Assembly: GCF_016134045.1 (NCBI RefSeq)
Contig: NZ_CP065915.1
Location: 3,476,501 to 3,540,500, forward strand
From: Pelagovum pacificum
GTDB lineage: Bacteria > Pseudomonadota > Alphaproteobacteria > Rhodobacterales > Rhodobacteraceae
Direction of reading: 5' to 3'
DNA: 64,000 bases
Each line of letters opens with the position of its first letter. Within the stretch, counting starts at the first letter, position 1. The translations under genes were made by a program, and so were the position numbers. Of the stretch, positions 17,605 through 27,345 are shown in pieces. The notes beneath the pieces are model-generated. The model saw only the letters and a list, made by a program, of their open reading frames with translations. It was not told the DNA's origin and did no database searches.

Positions 17605-17943
17605 CTATTCCTTTTCCATGGTGCATTGCAGCGGGTGCTGGTTGCGCTGTGCGAAATCCATCACCTGCGCGACCTTGGTCTCTGCGATCTCGAACGAGAA
17701 GACGCCGACCACGGCGACACCCTTCTTGTGCACGGTGAGCATCAGCTCGAACGCCTGCGAATGCGTCAGGCCGAAGAACCGCTCGAGCACATGAACGACG
17801 AATTCCATCGGGGTATAGTCGTCGTTGAGGATAAGCACCTTGTAGAGCGGCGGCCGCTTCGTTTTCGGACGCGTGTCCAGCTTGACGCCGGTATCCCCGT
17901 CGTCGCCGTTTCCGCCCGCCATCATGTAGAAGTCCGCCAACAT
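17605..17943 (-). CDS. clpS: ATP-dependent Clp protease adaptor ClpS
   Basis: The adaptor hands N-degron substrates to ClpAP. The core shows '[20 protein letters not shown]' with the substrate-binding Asn-Asp-Asp, then '[20 protein letters not shown]', '[20 protein letters not shown]' and the C-terminal '[10 protein letters not shown]', all diagnostic. Start choice is uncertain: 17943 gives 112 residues, and ATGs at 17925/17922 give 105-106, both close to usual alphaproteobacterial lengths. An ATG at 18039 would add an unlikely leader overlapping the divergent promoter. The gene is divergent from the HAD phosphatase. Confidence 0.93.
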   Translation of the reverse strand: MLADFYMMAGGNGDDGDTGVKLDTRPKTKRPPLYKVLILNDDYTPMEFVVHVLERFFGLTHSQAFELMLTVHKKGVAVVGVFSFEIAETKVAQVMDFAQRNQHPLQCTMEKE

Positions 17944-18038
17944 CCGTAAATCGGATCCCTGCTTTCGGTTCGTTCTCGTGAAGCCCATAATATATGAGGG
18001 CGTCCCCGCATGAAAAGGGGCCGGACCGGGAGAATTCA

Positions 18039-18728
18039 ATGGACTGGCTGATCGGCTTCGATGCGGACGATACGCTTTGGCACAATGAGCGTTTTTTCCG
18101 CATGACGCAGGAGCACTTCGCGGAGCTGCTCTCCGACCATGCCGAGCCCGGACATCTGTCCGAAAAGCTGCTGGAGGCCGAGAGGCGCAATATCGGGCGC
18201 TACGGATTCGGCATCAAGGGCTTCACCCTGTCGATGATCGAGACCGCGCTCGAGGTCACGGACCGCAAGGTGCCGGGCGAGGTCATCGCGGCGATCGTCG
18301 AGGCAGGCAAGGAGATGCTCGGGCACCCGATCGAGCTGTTGCCCCATGCGAAGGACGCGGTCGAGTCGCTGTCCGGGCGGGCAGAGATCGCGCTCATCAC
18401 CAAGGGCGACCTGCTCGACCAGGAGCGGAAGCTGGCGCAGTCGGGTCTCGGCGATCTGTTCGACGCGGTGGAGATCGTCTCCGCCAAGACGCCGCAGGTC
18501 TATGGCCGGATATTCGCGCGGCATGGGCGGGCGCAATCGATGATGGTCGGCAACTCGCTGCGCTCCGACGTGATTCCGGCGATCGACGCCGGCGGCTACG
18601 GCGTGCACGTGCCGCACGACCTGACCTTCGCTCTCGAACATGCCGACGCGCCGGAGGACAGCGCGAAATTCCGCCGTATCGCCGACCTGTCCGAACTGGA
18701 GCAATTGGTGCTCGCCCTGTCGGACTGA
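18039..18728 (+). CDS. HAD-family hydrolase
   Basis: A 229-residue haloacid-dehalogenase-type phosphatase. The nucleophile motif 'GFDADDTLW' lies at residues 6-14, the motif II threonine/lysine segment is '[18 protein letters not shown]' near 121, and the motif III acidic residues are in '[20 protein letters not shown]' near 168. A helical cap domain is inserted between motifs I and II. '[11 protein letters not shown]' resembles YjjG/nucleotidase-like members, but the substrate is unknown. The ATG at 18039 follows ggagaa at about 18028; an upstream in-frame ATG has no ribosome site. Confidence 0.85.
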   Translation: MDWLIGFDADDTLWHNERFFRMTQEHFAELLSDHAEPGHLSEKLLEAERRNIGRYGFGIKGFTLSMIETALEVTDRKVPGEVIAAIVEAGKEMLGHPIELLPHAKDAVESLSGRAEIALITKGDLLDQERKLAQSGLGDLFDAVEIVSAKTPQVYGRIFARHGRAQSMMVGNSLRSDVIPAIDAGGYGVHVPHDLTFALEHADAPEDSAKFRRIADLSELEQLVLALSD

Positions 18729-18762
18729 GCGCCCCATTTCGGCCACATTTGCCCTCAATTTG

Positions 18763-18867
18763 CCACATTGGCCGATGTGGGGTCATATTCTTGAAAGACC
18801 CCCTACATCTGAGTGGTGTTGCGCGAACACCGCGGCGCAAAGCGCTTTAAATAAGGGCTTTTGCGCC
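18763..18867 (+). other. Structured gap: four successive hairpins upstream of the D,D-carboxypeptidase gene
   Basis: The 225-base gap holds four adjoining inverted repeats: ccacat/atgtgg (18763-18780), ggggtc/gacccc (18779-18802), ggtgtt/aacacc (18815-18831) and ggcgcaaa/tttgcgcc (18834-18867). The first may end the HAD transcript. The others could be a folded 5' leader of the downstream gene, whose start is 87 bases further on. No known riboswitch is recognised. Confidence 0.45.
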
Positions 18868-18953
18868 CCAAACCTCCGTGCTACGCTTCTGTCAAATCAA
18901 ACCGAGGGATCCATAAAAACAGGATCCCCAGAGGCAAAATCGAGGCAGGCGGC

Positions 18954-20357
18954 ATGGCAAGTCGTATTGGGAACCCCGCGCGGACGGGGCTGACACTTTG
19001 TGTCGTTCTTCTACTGGCAGCGCTCGCACCATTGGCAGCACGCGCGGCACCCTACGCGGAGATGGTGATGGATGCCCGAACCGGGCAGGTCTACACCTCC
19101 GACAACGCGAACACGCGACTTCATCCGGCATCTCTCACCAAGATGATGACGCTCTATATCGCCTTCGAGGCGATCGAGCGTGGCGAGATCGGCCTCGACA
19201 CCGTGGTCACCATCCCGCGGGAGGCCGCGGCCGAACCGCCCTCGAAACTCGGCCTCACGACGGGGATGCAAATCCGCTTTCGCTACCTGATCCGCTCCGC
19301 TGCGGTGAAGTCGGCGAACGACAGCGCGACGGCCATCGCTTTCGCCATCTCCGGGTCCAAGGAAGCCTTCGCCGAGCGGATGAACCGCACCGCCCGCGCG
19401 ATGGGGATGAACAACACCACGTTCCGCAACCCCCACGGGCTGACGATGGAGGGGCACATGTCGACCGCCTACGACATGTCGATCCTCGGGCGGCACATGA
19501 TCTACGACTGGCCGCAGTACTATAACCTCTTCTCGCGCCGCGAGACGGACGCCGGCCTGCGCACGGTGGCCAACACCAACCGCCGCCTGCTGGACGCCTA
19601 CCCCGGCGCCGACGGCATCAAGACCGGCTTCACCAACGCCGCCGGCTCGAACCTCGTCGCCTCCGCCGAGCGGGGCAATGTGCGTATCATCGCTACCGTG
19701 TTCGGCGGCTCCTCCTCCGCCAACCGCAACGCGCGCATCATGGAGCTGTTCGACCTCGGCTTCTCCCGCGCGCCGGCCCGGGTCGCGCTGGTGCGTCCCG
19801 AACGTCCGCCTTACCTCGGCAACAATGCCGAGCCGGGCACGCGGACGGTGCGCGTCGCCGGGGCCGTGATGCACAGTCTGCGGCCAACGGAGCGCCCGGC
19901 CTCCGTGCTGGCGCTTCATGCGCCGCCGCCGTCCGTCGATGGGGATCTCGTGACGGCTGCCGTGGCCGCCGCGATCGCACCGACCGGTGATCAGACGGCC
20001 GATGCCGCCGCGCTCGCCGCTGCCGCGTCTCCGCCGCCGCGGCCGGAGGACGTCACGCTGGCCTCCGCACCCGCCGCACCGCCGCAGGAAGTCGTGACCC
20101 GCATGTCGACCAGCAGCGGTCGCCACTGGGGCATCAACGTCGGGCGCTACAACTCGCAGTACCAGGCGGAGCGAGTCCTCCTGCGGGTCGCTCTGAACGA
20201 GATGTCGTCGCTCGACGGGTCGCTGCGCCGGGTGGTGCAGGGCAACCGTGGGTTCGATGCGAACTTCATGGGCCTGACCCGCGACACCGCAGAGGTCGCC
20301 TGTGCCCGCCTTCAGGCGCGCGGTACGACCTGCTTCATGATCGCCCCGCCCAGCTGA
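18954..20357 (+). CDS. D-alanyl-D-alanine carboxypeptidase with C-terminal SPOR domain
   Basis: A 467-residue low-molecular-weight penicillin-binding protein (peptidase S11) that trims peptidoglycan stem peptides. It has a signal peptide (residues 1-31), catalytic 'SLTK' (Ser60/Lys63), 'SAN' (120-122) and 'KTG' (223-225), so all three active-site motifs are intact. After an alanine/proline-rich linker (about 310-385), the last 80 residues ('HWGINVGRYNSQYQAERVLL' … 'CARLQARGTTCFMIAP') form a SPOR-type domain that binds septal, denuded glycan, pointing to a division-site role. The ATG at 18954 follows a gaggcaggcgg ribosome site. Confidence 0.93.
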   Translation: MASRIGNPARTGLTLCVVLLLAALAPLAARAAPYAEMVMDARTGQVYTSDNANTRLHPASLTKMMTLYIAFEAIERGEIGLDTVVTIPREAAAEPPSKLGLTTGMQIRFRYLIRSAAVKSANDSATAIAFAISGSKEAFAERMNRTARAMGMNNTTFRNPHGLTMEGHMSTAYDMSILGRHMIYDWPQYYNLFSRRETDAGLRTVANTNRRLLDAYPGADGIKTGFTNAAGSNLVASAERGNVRIIATVFGGSSSANRNARIMELFDLGFSRAPARVALVRPERPPYLGNNAEPGTRTVRVAGAVMHSLRPTERPASVLALHAPPPSVDGDLVTAAVAAAIAPTGDQTADAAALAAAASPPPRPEDVTLASAPAAPPQEVVTRMSTSSGRHWGINVGRYNSQYQAERVLLRVALNEMSSLDGSLRRVVQGNRGFDANFMGLTRDTAEVACARLQARGTTCFMIAPPS

Positions 20358-20370
20358 CGGGGCGAGTGTC

Positions 20371-20397
20371 CGCCCGCCGCCCACGGGACGGCGGGCG
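20371..20397. terminator. Bidirectional hairpin between convergent genes
   Basis: Perfect 9-bp arms (20371-20379 cgcccgccg, 20389-20397) with a 9-base loop lie between the carboxypeptidase stop and the yejF stop. A second repeat, gacgccg/cggcgtc (20402-20423), abuts it. No T run is present, so the termination mode is uncertain. Confidence 0.55.
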
Positions 20398-20421
20398 GGG
20401 CGACGCCGCAGGCGAGCGGCG

Positions 20422-22017
20422 TCAGCCGGCCTTGATGAAGGCCGCTTTCATCAGTTCTCGGGTATAGTCGGTCTGGGGCGAGTCGAAGATCTGGTCGACC
20501 GGACCCGCTTCGACCACGTCACCCTGCTTCATCACCAGCACCTTGTGGGACAGCGCGCGCACGACCTTCAGGTCGTGGCTGATGAAGATGTAGGCCAGCC
20601 GGTTCCGGCGCTGCAATTCGCGCAGCAGATCTACGATCTGAACCTGCACCGTCATGTCGAGCGCCGAGGTCGGCTCGTCCAGGACCACCAGCTTCGGCCG
20701 CAGGATCATCGCTCGCGCGATGGCGATCCGCTGCCTCTGTCCGCCGGAGAACTCGTGCGGGTAGCGATCCATCATCGCGGGGTTCAGGCCGACTTCGTCC
20801 ATGATCTCTGCGACGAGGACGCGCTTGTCCTCGCCCTTTTCGATACCATGCACGCCGAGGCCCTCGGCGATGATCTCCGCCACCGTCATGCGGGGGCTGA
20901 GCGAGCCGTAGGGGTCCTGAAAGACGATCTGCATGTCGCCGCGCAGCGGTCTGACCTTGCTTTGCGACAGCCCCTGGATGTCGTTGCCGAGGAACAGGAT
21001 GCGCCCCTCGGATCGGATCAGCCGCATGATGGCGAGCGCCAACGTCGTCTTGCCGGAGCCCGACTCGCCCACGATGCCGACCGTCTCCCCTGCCCTGACG
21101 GACAGGCTGGCGTCGTTCACTGCCTTGATGTGACCGACCGTGCGGCGCATCAGGCCGCGCTGGATCGGGAACCAGATCTTCAGGTTCTGCGTCTCCGCGA
21201 CCAGTTCGGCATTCTCAGGGACGGGTGTCGGGCTGCCGGTGCTTTCCGCCTCCAGCAGCATTCTCGTGTAGGGATGCTGCGGGTGGTCGAAGATCTCGTC
21301 CACCGGGCCGTGTTCCACGATCTCGCCGTCCTTCATCACGCAGACCCGGTCGGCGATCTGCCGCACGATGGTCAGGTCATGGGTGATGAACAGCAGGGAG
21401 AGCTGGCTGTGCGTCTTCAGGTCAGCGAGCAGGTCGAGGATCTGCGCCTGGATCGTGACGTCGAGCGCGGTCGTCGGCTCGTCCGCGATCAGCAGGTCCG
21501 GCCCGTTGGCGAGCGCCATCGCGATCATCACGCGCTGCCGCTGTCCGCCGGACAGCTGGTGCGGGTAGCTCGTCAGTCTCTGCTCGGGGTCGCGAATGCC
21601 GACCTGGGTGAGCAGTTCGATGATCCGCTCTCGCACCGCCGGGCCGCGCAGGCCCTGGTGCAGCTCGATCGACTCGGCGAGCTGCTTCTCCAGCGTGTGC
21701 AGCGGGTTGAGCGAGGTCATCGGCTCCTGGAAGATGAAGCTGATGTCGTTGCCGCGCACTTGGCGCAGCTTCGATTCCGGTGCGCCGACCATCTCCTCGC
21801 CCTCGTAGATGATGGAGCCCGAGAGCGTCGCGCTTTCCCCCAGAAGCTGCACGGTCGACAGCGCGGTGACGGACTTGCCCGACCCGGACTCGCCGACGAG
21901 GGCCACCGTCTCCCCCCGGCCGACGTCGAAGCTGACGCCGCGCACCGCGTGGGTCGAGCTGCCGTCCTGGTTGAAGCGGACGTTCAGGTTGCGAACGGAC
22001 AGGATCTGATCGGTCAT
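20422..22017 (-). CDS. yejF: ABC transporter ATP-binding protein, two fused ATPase domains (YejF-type)
   Basis: A 531-residue protein carrying two complete ATPase units. Unit 1 has '[10 protein letters not shown]' near residue 39, '[12 protein letters not shown]' near 160 and '[11 protein letters not shown]' near 180. Unit 2 has '[11 protein letters not shown]' near 318, '[12 protein letters not shown]' near 430 and '[10 protein letters not shown]' near 452. Such a duplicated ATPase is the normal form in the yejABEF transporter (microcin C/oligopeptide uptake). Its ATG overlaps the yejE stop by four bases. It is the last gene of the operon, which reads yejA-yejB-yejE-yejF from right to left. 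Confidence 0.92.
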   Translation of the reverse strand: MTDQILSVRNLNVRFNQDGSSTHAVRGVSFDVGRGETVALVGESGSGKSVTALSTVQLLGESATLSGSIIYEGEEMVGAPESKLRQVRGNDISFIFQEPMTSLNPLHTLEKQLAESIELHQGLRGPAVRERIIELLTQVGIRDPEQRLTSYPHQLSGGQRQRVMIAMALANGPDLLIADEPTTALDVTIQAQILDLLADLKTHSQLSLLFITHDLTIVRQIADRVCVMKDGEIVEHGPVDEIFDHPQHPYTRMLLEAESTGSPTPVPENAELVAETQNLKIWFPIQRGLMRRTVGHIKAVNDASLSVRAGETVGIVGESGSGKTTLALAIMRLIRSEGRILFLGNDIQGLSQSKVRPLRGDMQIVFQDPYGSLSPRMTVAEIIAEGLGVHGIEKGEDKRVLVAEIMDEVGLNPAMMDRYPHEFSGGQRQRIAIARAMILRPKLVVLDEPTSALDMTVQVQIVDLLRELQRRNRLAYIFISHDLKVVRALSHKVLVMKQGDVVEAGPVDQIFDSPQTDYTRELMKAAFIKAG

Positions 22018-23285
22018 CTGGGGTCTGCCGCCCCCTCGGCGGCGGTTTCCGTCGCGGGGCCGGCCGTCTCGGTCTTCGCACCACCGGTGAAGGTCTTGCG
22101 TGGGTCGAACGCGTCACGCACGCCCTCGAAGATGAAGACCAGCAGCGACAGCATGATCGCGAAGGTGAAGAAGGAGGTGAAGCCAAGCCACGGCGCCTGG
22201 AGGTTCTGCTTCGCCTGCAGGGTCATCTCGCCCAGTGAGGGGGCCGACGACGGCAGGCCGAAGCCGAGAAAGTCGAGAGAGGCGAGCGTGCCGATCGCGC
22301 CGGTCACGAGAAACGGCAACATGGTCACGGTGGCCACCATCGCGTTCGGCAGCACATGGCGGAACATGATGGTCCGGTCACTCACACCGAGTGCGCGCGC
22401 GGCGCGCACGTACTCGAAGTTCCGTGCCCGCAGGAATTCCGCCCGGACGACGCCGACCAATGCCGGCCAGCCGAACAGCACCGTCAGGAACACAAGGAGC
22501 CAGAAACTTCGCCCCAGGATCGCGAAGACGATGATGATGACGTAGAGGCTCGGCGTTCCGGTCCAGACCTCGATCAGACGCTGGAAGACGAGGTCGGTCC
22601 AGCCGCCGAAATAGCCCTGCACCGCGCCGGCGACGATGCCGATCAGCGACGAGGTTACGGTGACGATGATCGCGAACAGGATCGACAGCCGGAAGCCGTA
22701 GATCACTCGCGCGACCACGTCGCGCTTGGTGTCGTCGGTGCCGAGCCAGTTGTCCGGGCTGGGCGGAGACGGCGCGACACCCGGCACGTCGACGATCGTG
22801 TCGTAGCTGTAGGGGATCGGCGGCCAGATCACCCACCCCGCCTGGAAGTCGGGATTGGACTCGAGGCTGCCATCCTCCGCCGCATCCAGTGTTCCGACCG
22901 GATCGTCGAAGCAGTCGTCGGCGAGGCCGCCGGTCTGGATCAGGCAGCGCACTTCGATGTCGCCGTAGACGGCCTCGGACGGGAAGTCGCCGCCGAAGTC
23001 CCGCTCCGAGTAGAAGGAAAAGATCGGCATCCGCAGTTCGCCCCGGTAGCTGACGAGGACCGGCTTGTCGTTGGCGATGAACTCCGCGAACAGGCTGAGC
23101 CCGAAGAGCAGCGTGAAGATCCAGAGCGACCAGAAGGCCCGCCCGTTGCGGCGGAAGTTGCGCCAGCGGCGCTGGTTCAGCGGCGACAGGACGGGGCGCT
23201 TGCGGTTCGGGGCCGCGGCCATGCCCGGCATCGGTTCTTGCTGGGACGTGCCGGTCTGGCGCTCGGACGGTTCGGGCGTGGCCAT
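22014..23285 (-). CDS. yejE: ABC transporter permease, YejE-type
   Basis: A 423-residue inner-membrane permease. After a proline-rich cytoplasmic start and 'NQRRWRNFRRNGRAFWSLW' there is one membrane helix. A long periplasmic insert of about 130 residues with a cysteine pair follows ('EVRCLIQTGGLADDC'), then five further helices with the EAA loop 'RAARALGVSDRTIMFRHVLP' near residue 300. The large periplasmic loop distinguishes YejE from ordinary DppC. The stop overlaps yejF (ATGA), and the start is one base after the yejB stop. Confidence 0.92.
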   Translation of the reverse strand: MATPEPSERQTGTSQQEPMPGMAAAPNRKRPVLSPLNQRRWRNFRRNGRAFWSLWIFTLLFGLSLFAEFIANDKPVLVSYRGELRMPIFSFYSERDFGGDFPSEAVYGDIEVRCLIQTGGLADDCFDDPVGTLDAAEDGSLESNPDFQAGWVIWPPIPYSYDTIVDVPGVAPSPPSPDNWLGTDDTKRDVVARVIYGFRLSILFAIIVTVTSSLIGIVAGAVQGYFGGWTDLVFQRLIEVWTGTPSLYVIIIVFAILGRSFWLLVFLTVLFGWPALVGVVRAEFLRARNFEYVRAARALGVSDRTIMFRHVLPNAMVATVTMLPFLVTGAIGTLASLDFLGFGLPSSAPSLGEMTLQAKQNLQAPWLGFTSFFTFAIMLSLLVFIFEGVRDAFDPRKTFTGGAKTETAGPATETAAEGAADPR

Positions 23286-24359
23286 CTATCCCCTCCCCTC
23301 GAAGTCGATGCGCGGGTCGATCAGCACGTAGGTCAGGTCGGTCAGGATGCCGACCACAAGCCCGATCAGCGAGAAGGTGAACAGCGTGCCGAACACCACA
23401 GGGTAGTCCCGTGCGACGGCGGCCTCGTAACCAAGCCTGCCGAGCCCATCGAGGCTGAACAGTGTCTCGATGATGAGCGAGCCACCAAAGAACACGCCGA
23501 TGAACAGTGCCGGAAAGCCGGAAATCACGATCAGCATCGCGTTGCGGAAGACGTGGCCGTAGAGGACCTTGCGCTCCGGCAGGCCCTTGGCCTTGGCGGT
23601 CATCACGTACTGCTTCTTGATCTCGTCGAGGAAGCTGTTCTTCGTCAGCAGCGTCAGCGTCGCGAAGGCGGAGATGGTTGAGGCGAGCACCGGCAACGTG
23701 ATGTGCCAGAAGTAGTCGAGCGCCTTGCCGATCAGGCTCAGGTCTTCCCAGTTGTCGCTGGTCAGGCCCCTCAACGGGAAGATCCGCCAGTAACTGCCGC
23801 CGGCGAACAGCACGATCAGCAGGATCGCGAACAGGAAACCGGGGATCGCGTAGCCGACGATGATCGCACCGGAGGTCCACGTGTCGAAGGGCGAGCCGTC
23901 GCGCACCGCCTTTCGGATGCCGAGCGGGATGGAGACGAGGTAGGCGATCAGCGTCGACCAGAGACCAAGCGTGATCGACACCGGCATCTTCTCGAGCACG
24001 AGGTCGACGACGGAAATGTTGCGGAAGTAGCTCTCGCCGAAGTCGAAGCGCATGTAGTCCCACATCATCGTCAGGAACCGTTCGAGCGGCGGCTTGTCGA
24101 AGCCGAACTCGCGCTCGAGTTCCTCGATGAAGTTGGCGGGGAGGCCGCGCGCGCCGATGTAGTCGCTGTCGCCGCTCTCGATCACTTCGGAGCCACCGCC
24201 GGCGAAGCTTTCGAATACGTCGCCGTTGCCTTCGAGGCGGGCGATGATCTGTTCGATCGGGCCGCCGGGGACGAACTGGATCAGCGCGAAGTTGATGATC
24301 ATGATCCCGAGAAGCGTCGGGATCACCAGCAACAGCCGCCTCAGGATATATGCGCCCAT
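23286..24359 (-). CDS. yejB: ABC transporter permease, YejB-type
   Basis: A 357-residue permease starting '[20 protein letters not shown]', the usual DppB/YejB N-terminal helix. A periplasmic insert around residues 45-85 ('[19 protein letters not shown]') is typical of YejB, and the EAA loop '[20 protein letters not shown]' lies near residue 258. The ATG at 24359 is preferred because upstream in-frame sequence is arginine/serine-rich noise. A 158-base gap with a hairpin separates it from yejA. Confidence 0.92.
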   Translation of the reverse strand: MGAYILRRLLLVIPTLLGIMIINFALIQFVPGGPIEQIIARLEGNGDVFESFAGGGSEVIESGDSDYIGARGLPANFIEELEREFGFDKPPLERFLTMMWDYMRFDFGESYFRNISVVDLVLEKMPVSITLGLWSTLIAYLVSIPLGIRKAVRDGSPFDTWTSGAIIVGYAIPGFLFAILLIVLFAGGSYWRIFPLRGLTSDNWEDLSLIGKALDYFWHITLPVLASTISAFATLTLLTKNSFLDEIKKQYVMTAKAKGLPERKVLYGHVFRNAMLIVISGFPALFIGVFFGGSLIIETLFSLDGLGRLGYEAAVARDYPVVFGTLFTFSLIGLVVGILTDLTYVLIDPRIDFEGRG

Positions 24360-24401
24360 ACGGTCTCCGCTACCTGGTCGCCGGGATTGCGACGACCTCG
24401 A

Positions 24402-24437
24402 CCTGTTCCGTCGGCAGGACGTAAGACACGGAACAGG
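24402..24437 (-). promoter_or_regulatory. Intercistronic hairpin between yejA and yejB
   Basis: A perfect 10-bp inverted repeat (24402-24411 cctgttccgt with 24428-24437 acggaacagg) with a 16-base loop lies in the yejA-yejB gap. There is no T run. Its position after the binding-protein gene mirrors the hairpins at 2157-2233 and suggests message stabilisation or partial attenuation before the membrane subunits. The function is inferred. Confidence 0.6.
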
Positions 24438-24517
24438 CGTCGGCGGCAAGGCCGGACAGGTCCCGGAGGGCCCGCCCGGACGTCACAAATCCGGGATGGG
24501 GTACAGTCATTCCGGGA

Positions 24518-26473
24518 TTACTGGAATGCCCCGGCGGCTTCGAGTTCGGCCGCCGCCTCTTCGTCATACCACCAGAAGTCCAGCTGTCCGACCGAGTAGG
24601 GCGGCAGCTCTTCCGGGTGGCGGAACATGTCGTAGTAGGCGACCCACTGCTCGCTGTTGAACCACTGCGGCACCTCGAAGTGGAGGGAGCGCAGCACGCG
24701 GTCCAGCGCGCGGGTCGAGTTCTGCAGTTCTTCCAGCGTGTCGGCCTCGGTCACCAGCGGGATCAGCCGATCGACTGCCTCGCTCTGGAGGCGCTGGAGG
24801 TTGCGGGAGCTTTCGCCCGCCGTCTCGGAGCTGAACCACTGCTTCAGTTCGGTGCCGGGCTCCAGCGACATGGAGAAGCCCGCGTTGGTGAGGTCGAAGT
24901 CACCGGACAGGCGGCGTTCCTGGTACGTCGAGGAATCGACCCGTTCCAGAACACCACGGACGCCAAGCGCCTCGAGGTTCTCGATGTAGGGGTTCACGAT
25001 GCGATCGAACTGCGGAGAGAACTGGAGGATCACCACCTCGAGCACTTCGCCGTCCTTTTCGTAGTAGCCGCTGTTGCCGATCTCCCAGCCGGCTTCGGTC
25101 AGCAGGCGCGTCGCCTCGCGCAGCGCACCGCGACCGGGCCGGTTTTCGCCCGGATCGTTGACCGGCGGGATCACGGCCTCCGCGGTCAGGATGCTCTCAT
25201 CCAGCAGGCCTTCCTCGACCAACGGCTCGAGGATCGCCAGTTCGCCTTCGGTCGGCGTCCCCATCGCGGCGAGGTCGGTGTTCGGCCAGAAGGACTCCGG
25301 CCGCGCGTAGAGGCCGTAGAACAGCGTTTCGTTCGACCATTCGAAGTTGAACATCAGTTCGACCGCCTGGCGGGTGCGCTGATCCTGCCACTTCTCGCGG
25401 TCCATGTTGAACACGAAGGCCTGCCGCGTCCCGACGGTGCCGTCGGGGATCGTCTCCTGCACGGCCCAGCCGTTGTCGAGCGCGGGGAAGTCGTAGCCGG
25501 TCGCCCAGAGGAGCGAGGTGTTCTCGGACCGGAAGGTATATTCGCCGGCCTTGAAGCCTTCGAATGCGGCGGCGCCGTCGGCGAAATACTCGACACGGAT
25601 CGTCTCGAAGTTGCCGCGGCCGATGCTGAACGGGTGGTCTGCGCCCCAGTAGTCCGGGTTGCTGCGGTAGATGATCTGCCGGTTGTAGTCGAAACTGTCG
25701 AGCATGTACTGCCCGGTCGACATCAACGGCTCCTCGCTCGGCTCGTCGAGGCGCTGACCGGTTTCCTCGAACCACGCCTTGGAGAAGACGGGTGTGCCGC
25801 CGGCGAAGCTGATCCGGTCGCGCATCGGCGCGTCGTCGGTAAAAGTGAACTTGACCGTGTGATCGTCCAGCACCTCGACCGTGTCGAGCCACGTGGACCG
25901 CACGACCCGGAACTCTGAGATGCCCTGCTCGAGAAAGAGCTCCATCGAGAACTTCACGTCCTCGGCCGTCATCGGCGTGCCGTCCTGGAAGGTCACGTCG
26001 TCACGCAGGTTGAATATGACGTAGGACAGGTCCTCCGGGTACTCCATCGTCGTGCAGAGGAAGCAATACATCCCGTAGGGATCGTCGGCGGTGCCGGTCA
26101 GGATCGCTTCGCTGCTGATCGTGGAGAGCGCGGCGGCGACGCCCTGGAACGCATAGAGGTTGAAACTGTCGAAGGTGCCCTGCGACCAGATCGCGATCTC
26201 CCCGCCCTTGGGGGCGTCGGGGTTCACGTAGTTCAGGTGTTCCATGTCCGCGGGGTACATCAGCTCGCCGAAATTGGCGTAGCCGTGACTCTCGATCACT
26301 TCGCTGTCCGACACGTCTGCCTCGGGCTCGGCGTCGGTCTCCTGCGCGCGGGCGTCGACGGCCCAAAGAAGCGTGCCGACGAGCAGAAGCGACCCGCCGA
26401 GGGCGGTGCCCCATTTGCCGCCCAACGGGGCGCTTGCGGGAACGGCAACCGAACGGGACGTGTGACGGGACAT
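24518..26473 (-). CDS. yejA: Extracellular solute-binding protein, family 5 (YejA-like)
   Basis: A 651-residue periplasmic binding protein of the oligopeptide type. Residues 1-48 hold an unusually long leader ending in a hydrophobic stretch ('GGSLLLVGTLLWAVDARAQ'). The mature protein begins acidic and then shows the YejA hallmark 'SHGYANFGELMYPADMEHLN' and 'NPDAPKGGEIAIWSQGTFDS', followed by the family-5 fold. YejA-type proteins feed the YejBEF channel with short formylated or modified peptides such as microcin C. The ATG at 26473 follows aggagaggt; upstream frame sequence is not coding-like. Confidence 0.92.
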   Translation of the reverse strand: MSRHTSRSVAVPASAPLGGKWGTALGGSLLLVGTLLWAVDARAQETDAEPEADVSDSEVIESHGYANFGELMYPADMEHLNYVNPDAPKGGEIAIWSQGTFDSFNLYAFQGVAAALSTISSEAILTGTADDPYGMYCFLCTTMEYPEDLSYVIFNLRDDVTFQDGTPMTAEDVKFSMELFLEQGISEFRVVRSTWLDTVEVLDDHTVKFTFTDDAPMRDRISFAGGTPVFSKAWFEETGQRLDEPSEEPLMSTGQYMLDSFDYNRQIIYRSNPDYWGADHPFSIGRGNFETIRVEYFADGAAAFEGFKAGEYTFRSENTSLLWATGYDFPALDNGWAVQETIPDGTVGTRQAFVFNMDREKWQDQRTRQAVELMFNFEWSNETLFYGLYARPESFWPNTDLAAMGTPTEGELAILEPLVEEGLLDESILTAEAVIPPVNDPGENRPGRGALREATRLLTEAGWEIGNSGYYEKDGEVLEVVILQFSPQFDRIVNPYIENLEALGVRGVLERVDSSTYQERRLSGDFDLTNAGFSMSLEPGTELKQWFSSETAGESSRNLQRLQSEAVDRLIPLVTEADTLEELQNSTRALDRVLRSLHFEVPQWFNSEQWVAYYDMFRHPEELPPYSVGQLDFWWYDEEAAAELEAAGAFQ

Positions 26474-26643
26474 GATACCTCTCCTGTCGTGTGCAGCTTG
26501 ATCTGCGGGACCCGTTTTCCGGGCCTCTCGACTAAGACCTGTAGCTAAAAGGCAGGCTGACGAACAATCAAGGCGAGAAATCGTCAGCAGCCCGTGATCG
26601 GCCGTGTGCCGTAGCCCTGTTGCCGGAAGAGGGGGAGTCGAAC

Positions 26644-26671
26644 GCAAAACGGCGCGGAAATCCGCGCCGTT
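26644..26671 (-). terminator. Rho-independent terminator of cycM
   Basis: Perfect 11-bp arms (26648-26658 and 26661-26671) around a 2-base spacer, followed on the minus strand by a short T run (complement of 26646-26649). It lies 37 bases past the cytochrome stop and upstream of yejA, insulating the two units. Confidence 0.8.
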
Positions 26672-26707
26672 CGGGGCCGCTTTGGTGCGGCGGAGATTGC
26701 GAGGCGC

Positions 26708-27229
26708 TCAGCCGCCGACCGTCTCGAGATAGGCGATGAGGTTCGCGCGATCCTCGATCCGGCGCATGCCGCCGTAGGACATCGCGGTGCCCGGCGCGAA
26801 GCCGCGCGGGTTCTCGATGAAGTGGTTCAGGTTCTCGGGGGTCCAGGTCTCGACGACCTCTTCCAGCGCGCCGGAGTAGCTGAAGCCTTCGACCGCATCG
26901 ACCGGGCGGCCGACCACACCGGCCAGCGACGGACCGGTGCGGTTTTCGCCCGGCTCCAGCGAGTGGCAGGTCTGGCAGTTGCGGAACAGGCCTTCGCCCT
27001 CGGCCGGATCGGCGGCTGCAAAGACTTCCTCGAAGGCCGGGCCTTCTTCCTCGGCGGCGCCGTCGCCACCCTCGCTGCTTTCCTCGACAGCGATCGAGTA
27101 GGCCTGTTCACCTTCACCGTGACCGCCGGGGTGGTAGATGCCTTCCGCGGCCCAGCCACCGAGCAGGAAGATCAGGAAGGTCCCGCAGAACCCGCCGATG
27201 ATCTTGGTCATGGTCATTGTGTCGAACAT
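26708..27229 (-). CDS. cycM: Membrane-anchored cytochrome c (c552/CycM type)
   Basis: A 173-residue class-I cytochrome c. An N-terminal uncleaved helix ('IGGFCGTFLIFLLGGWAAEG', residues 11-30) anchors it in the inner membrane. A charged linker rich in Glu/Ala follows (45-70). The haem site 'CQTCH' is at 85-89 and the distal methionine probably lies in 'PGTAMSYGGM' near 148. The layout matches the membrane-bound c552 of Paracoccus-type bacteria, which carries electrons from the bc1 complex to aa3 oxidase. ATG 27229 gives the family's usual start; longer in-frame sequence is non-coding. Divergent from pheA. Confidence 0.9.
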   Translation of the reverse strand: MFDTMTMTKIIGGFCGTFLIFLLGGWAAEGIYHPGGHGEGEQAYSIAVEESSEGGDGAAEEEGPAFEEVFAAADPAEGEGLFRNCQTCHSLEPGENRTGPSLAGVVGRPVDAVEGFSYSGALEEVVETWTPENLNHFIENPRGFAPGTAMSYGGMRRIEDRANLIAYLETVGG

Positions 27230-27345
27230 GTCGCGATCCGCCTCGAACTGAATTTCGCGCCCATGTATCCGCTTCAAGACGGCCTGTGCAAGATGTAGCA
27301 CCGCGACGAAATGCCCATTTTGCCGCTCCGGGGGGAGCAAGAGGG

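Noticed and set aside
20545..22545. 666-codon plus-strand frame opposite yejF/yejE
   Set aside because: Antisense shadow of GC-rich coding sequence; composition is Arg/Asp/His heavy and the minus-strand genes show clear domain motifs.
24370..24510. 46-codon minus-strand frame in the yejA-yejB gap starting just after the yejA stop
   Set aside because: No ribosome site, mixed third-position bias, and the perfect hairpin lies inside it; better read as an untranslated gap.
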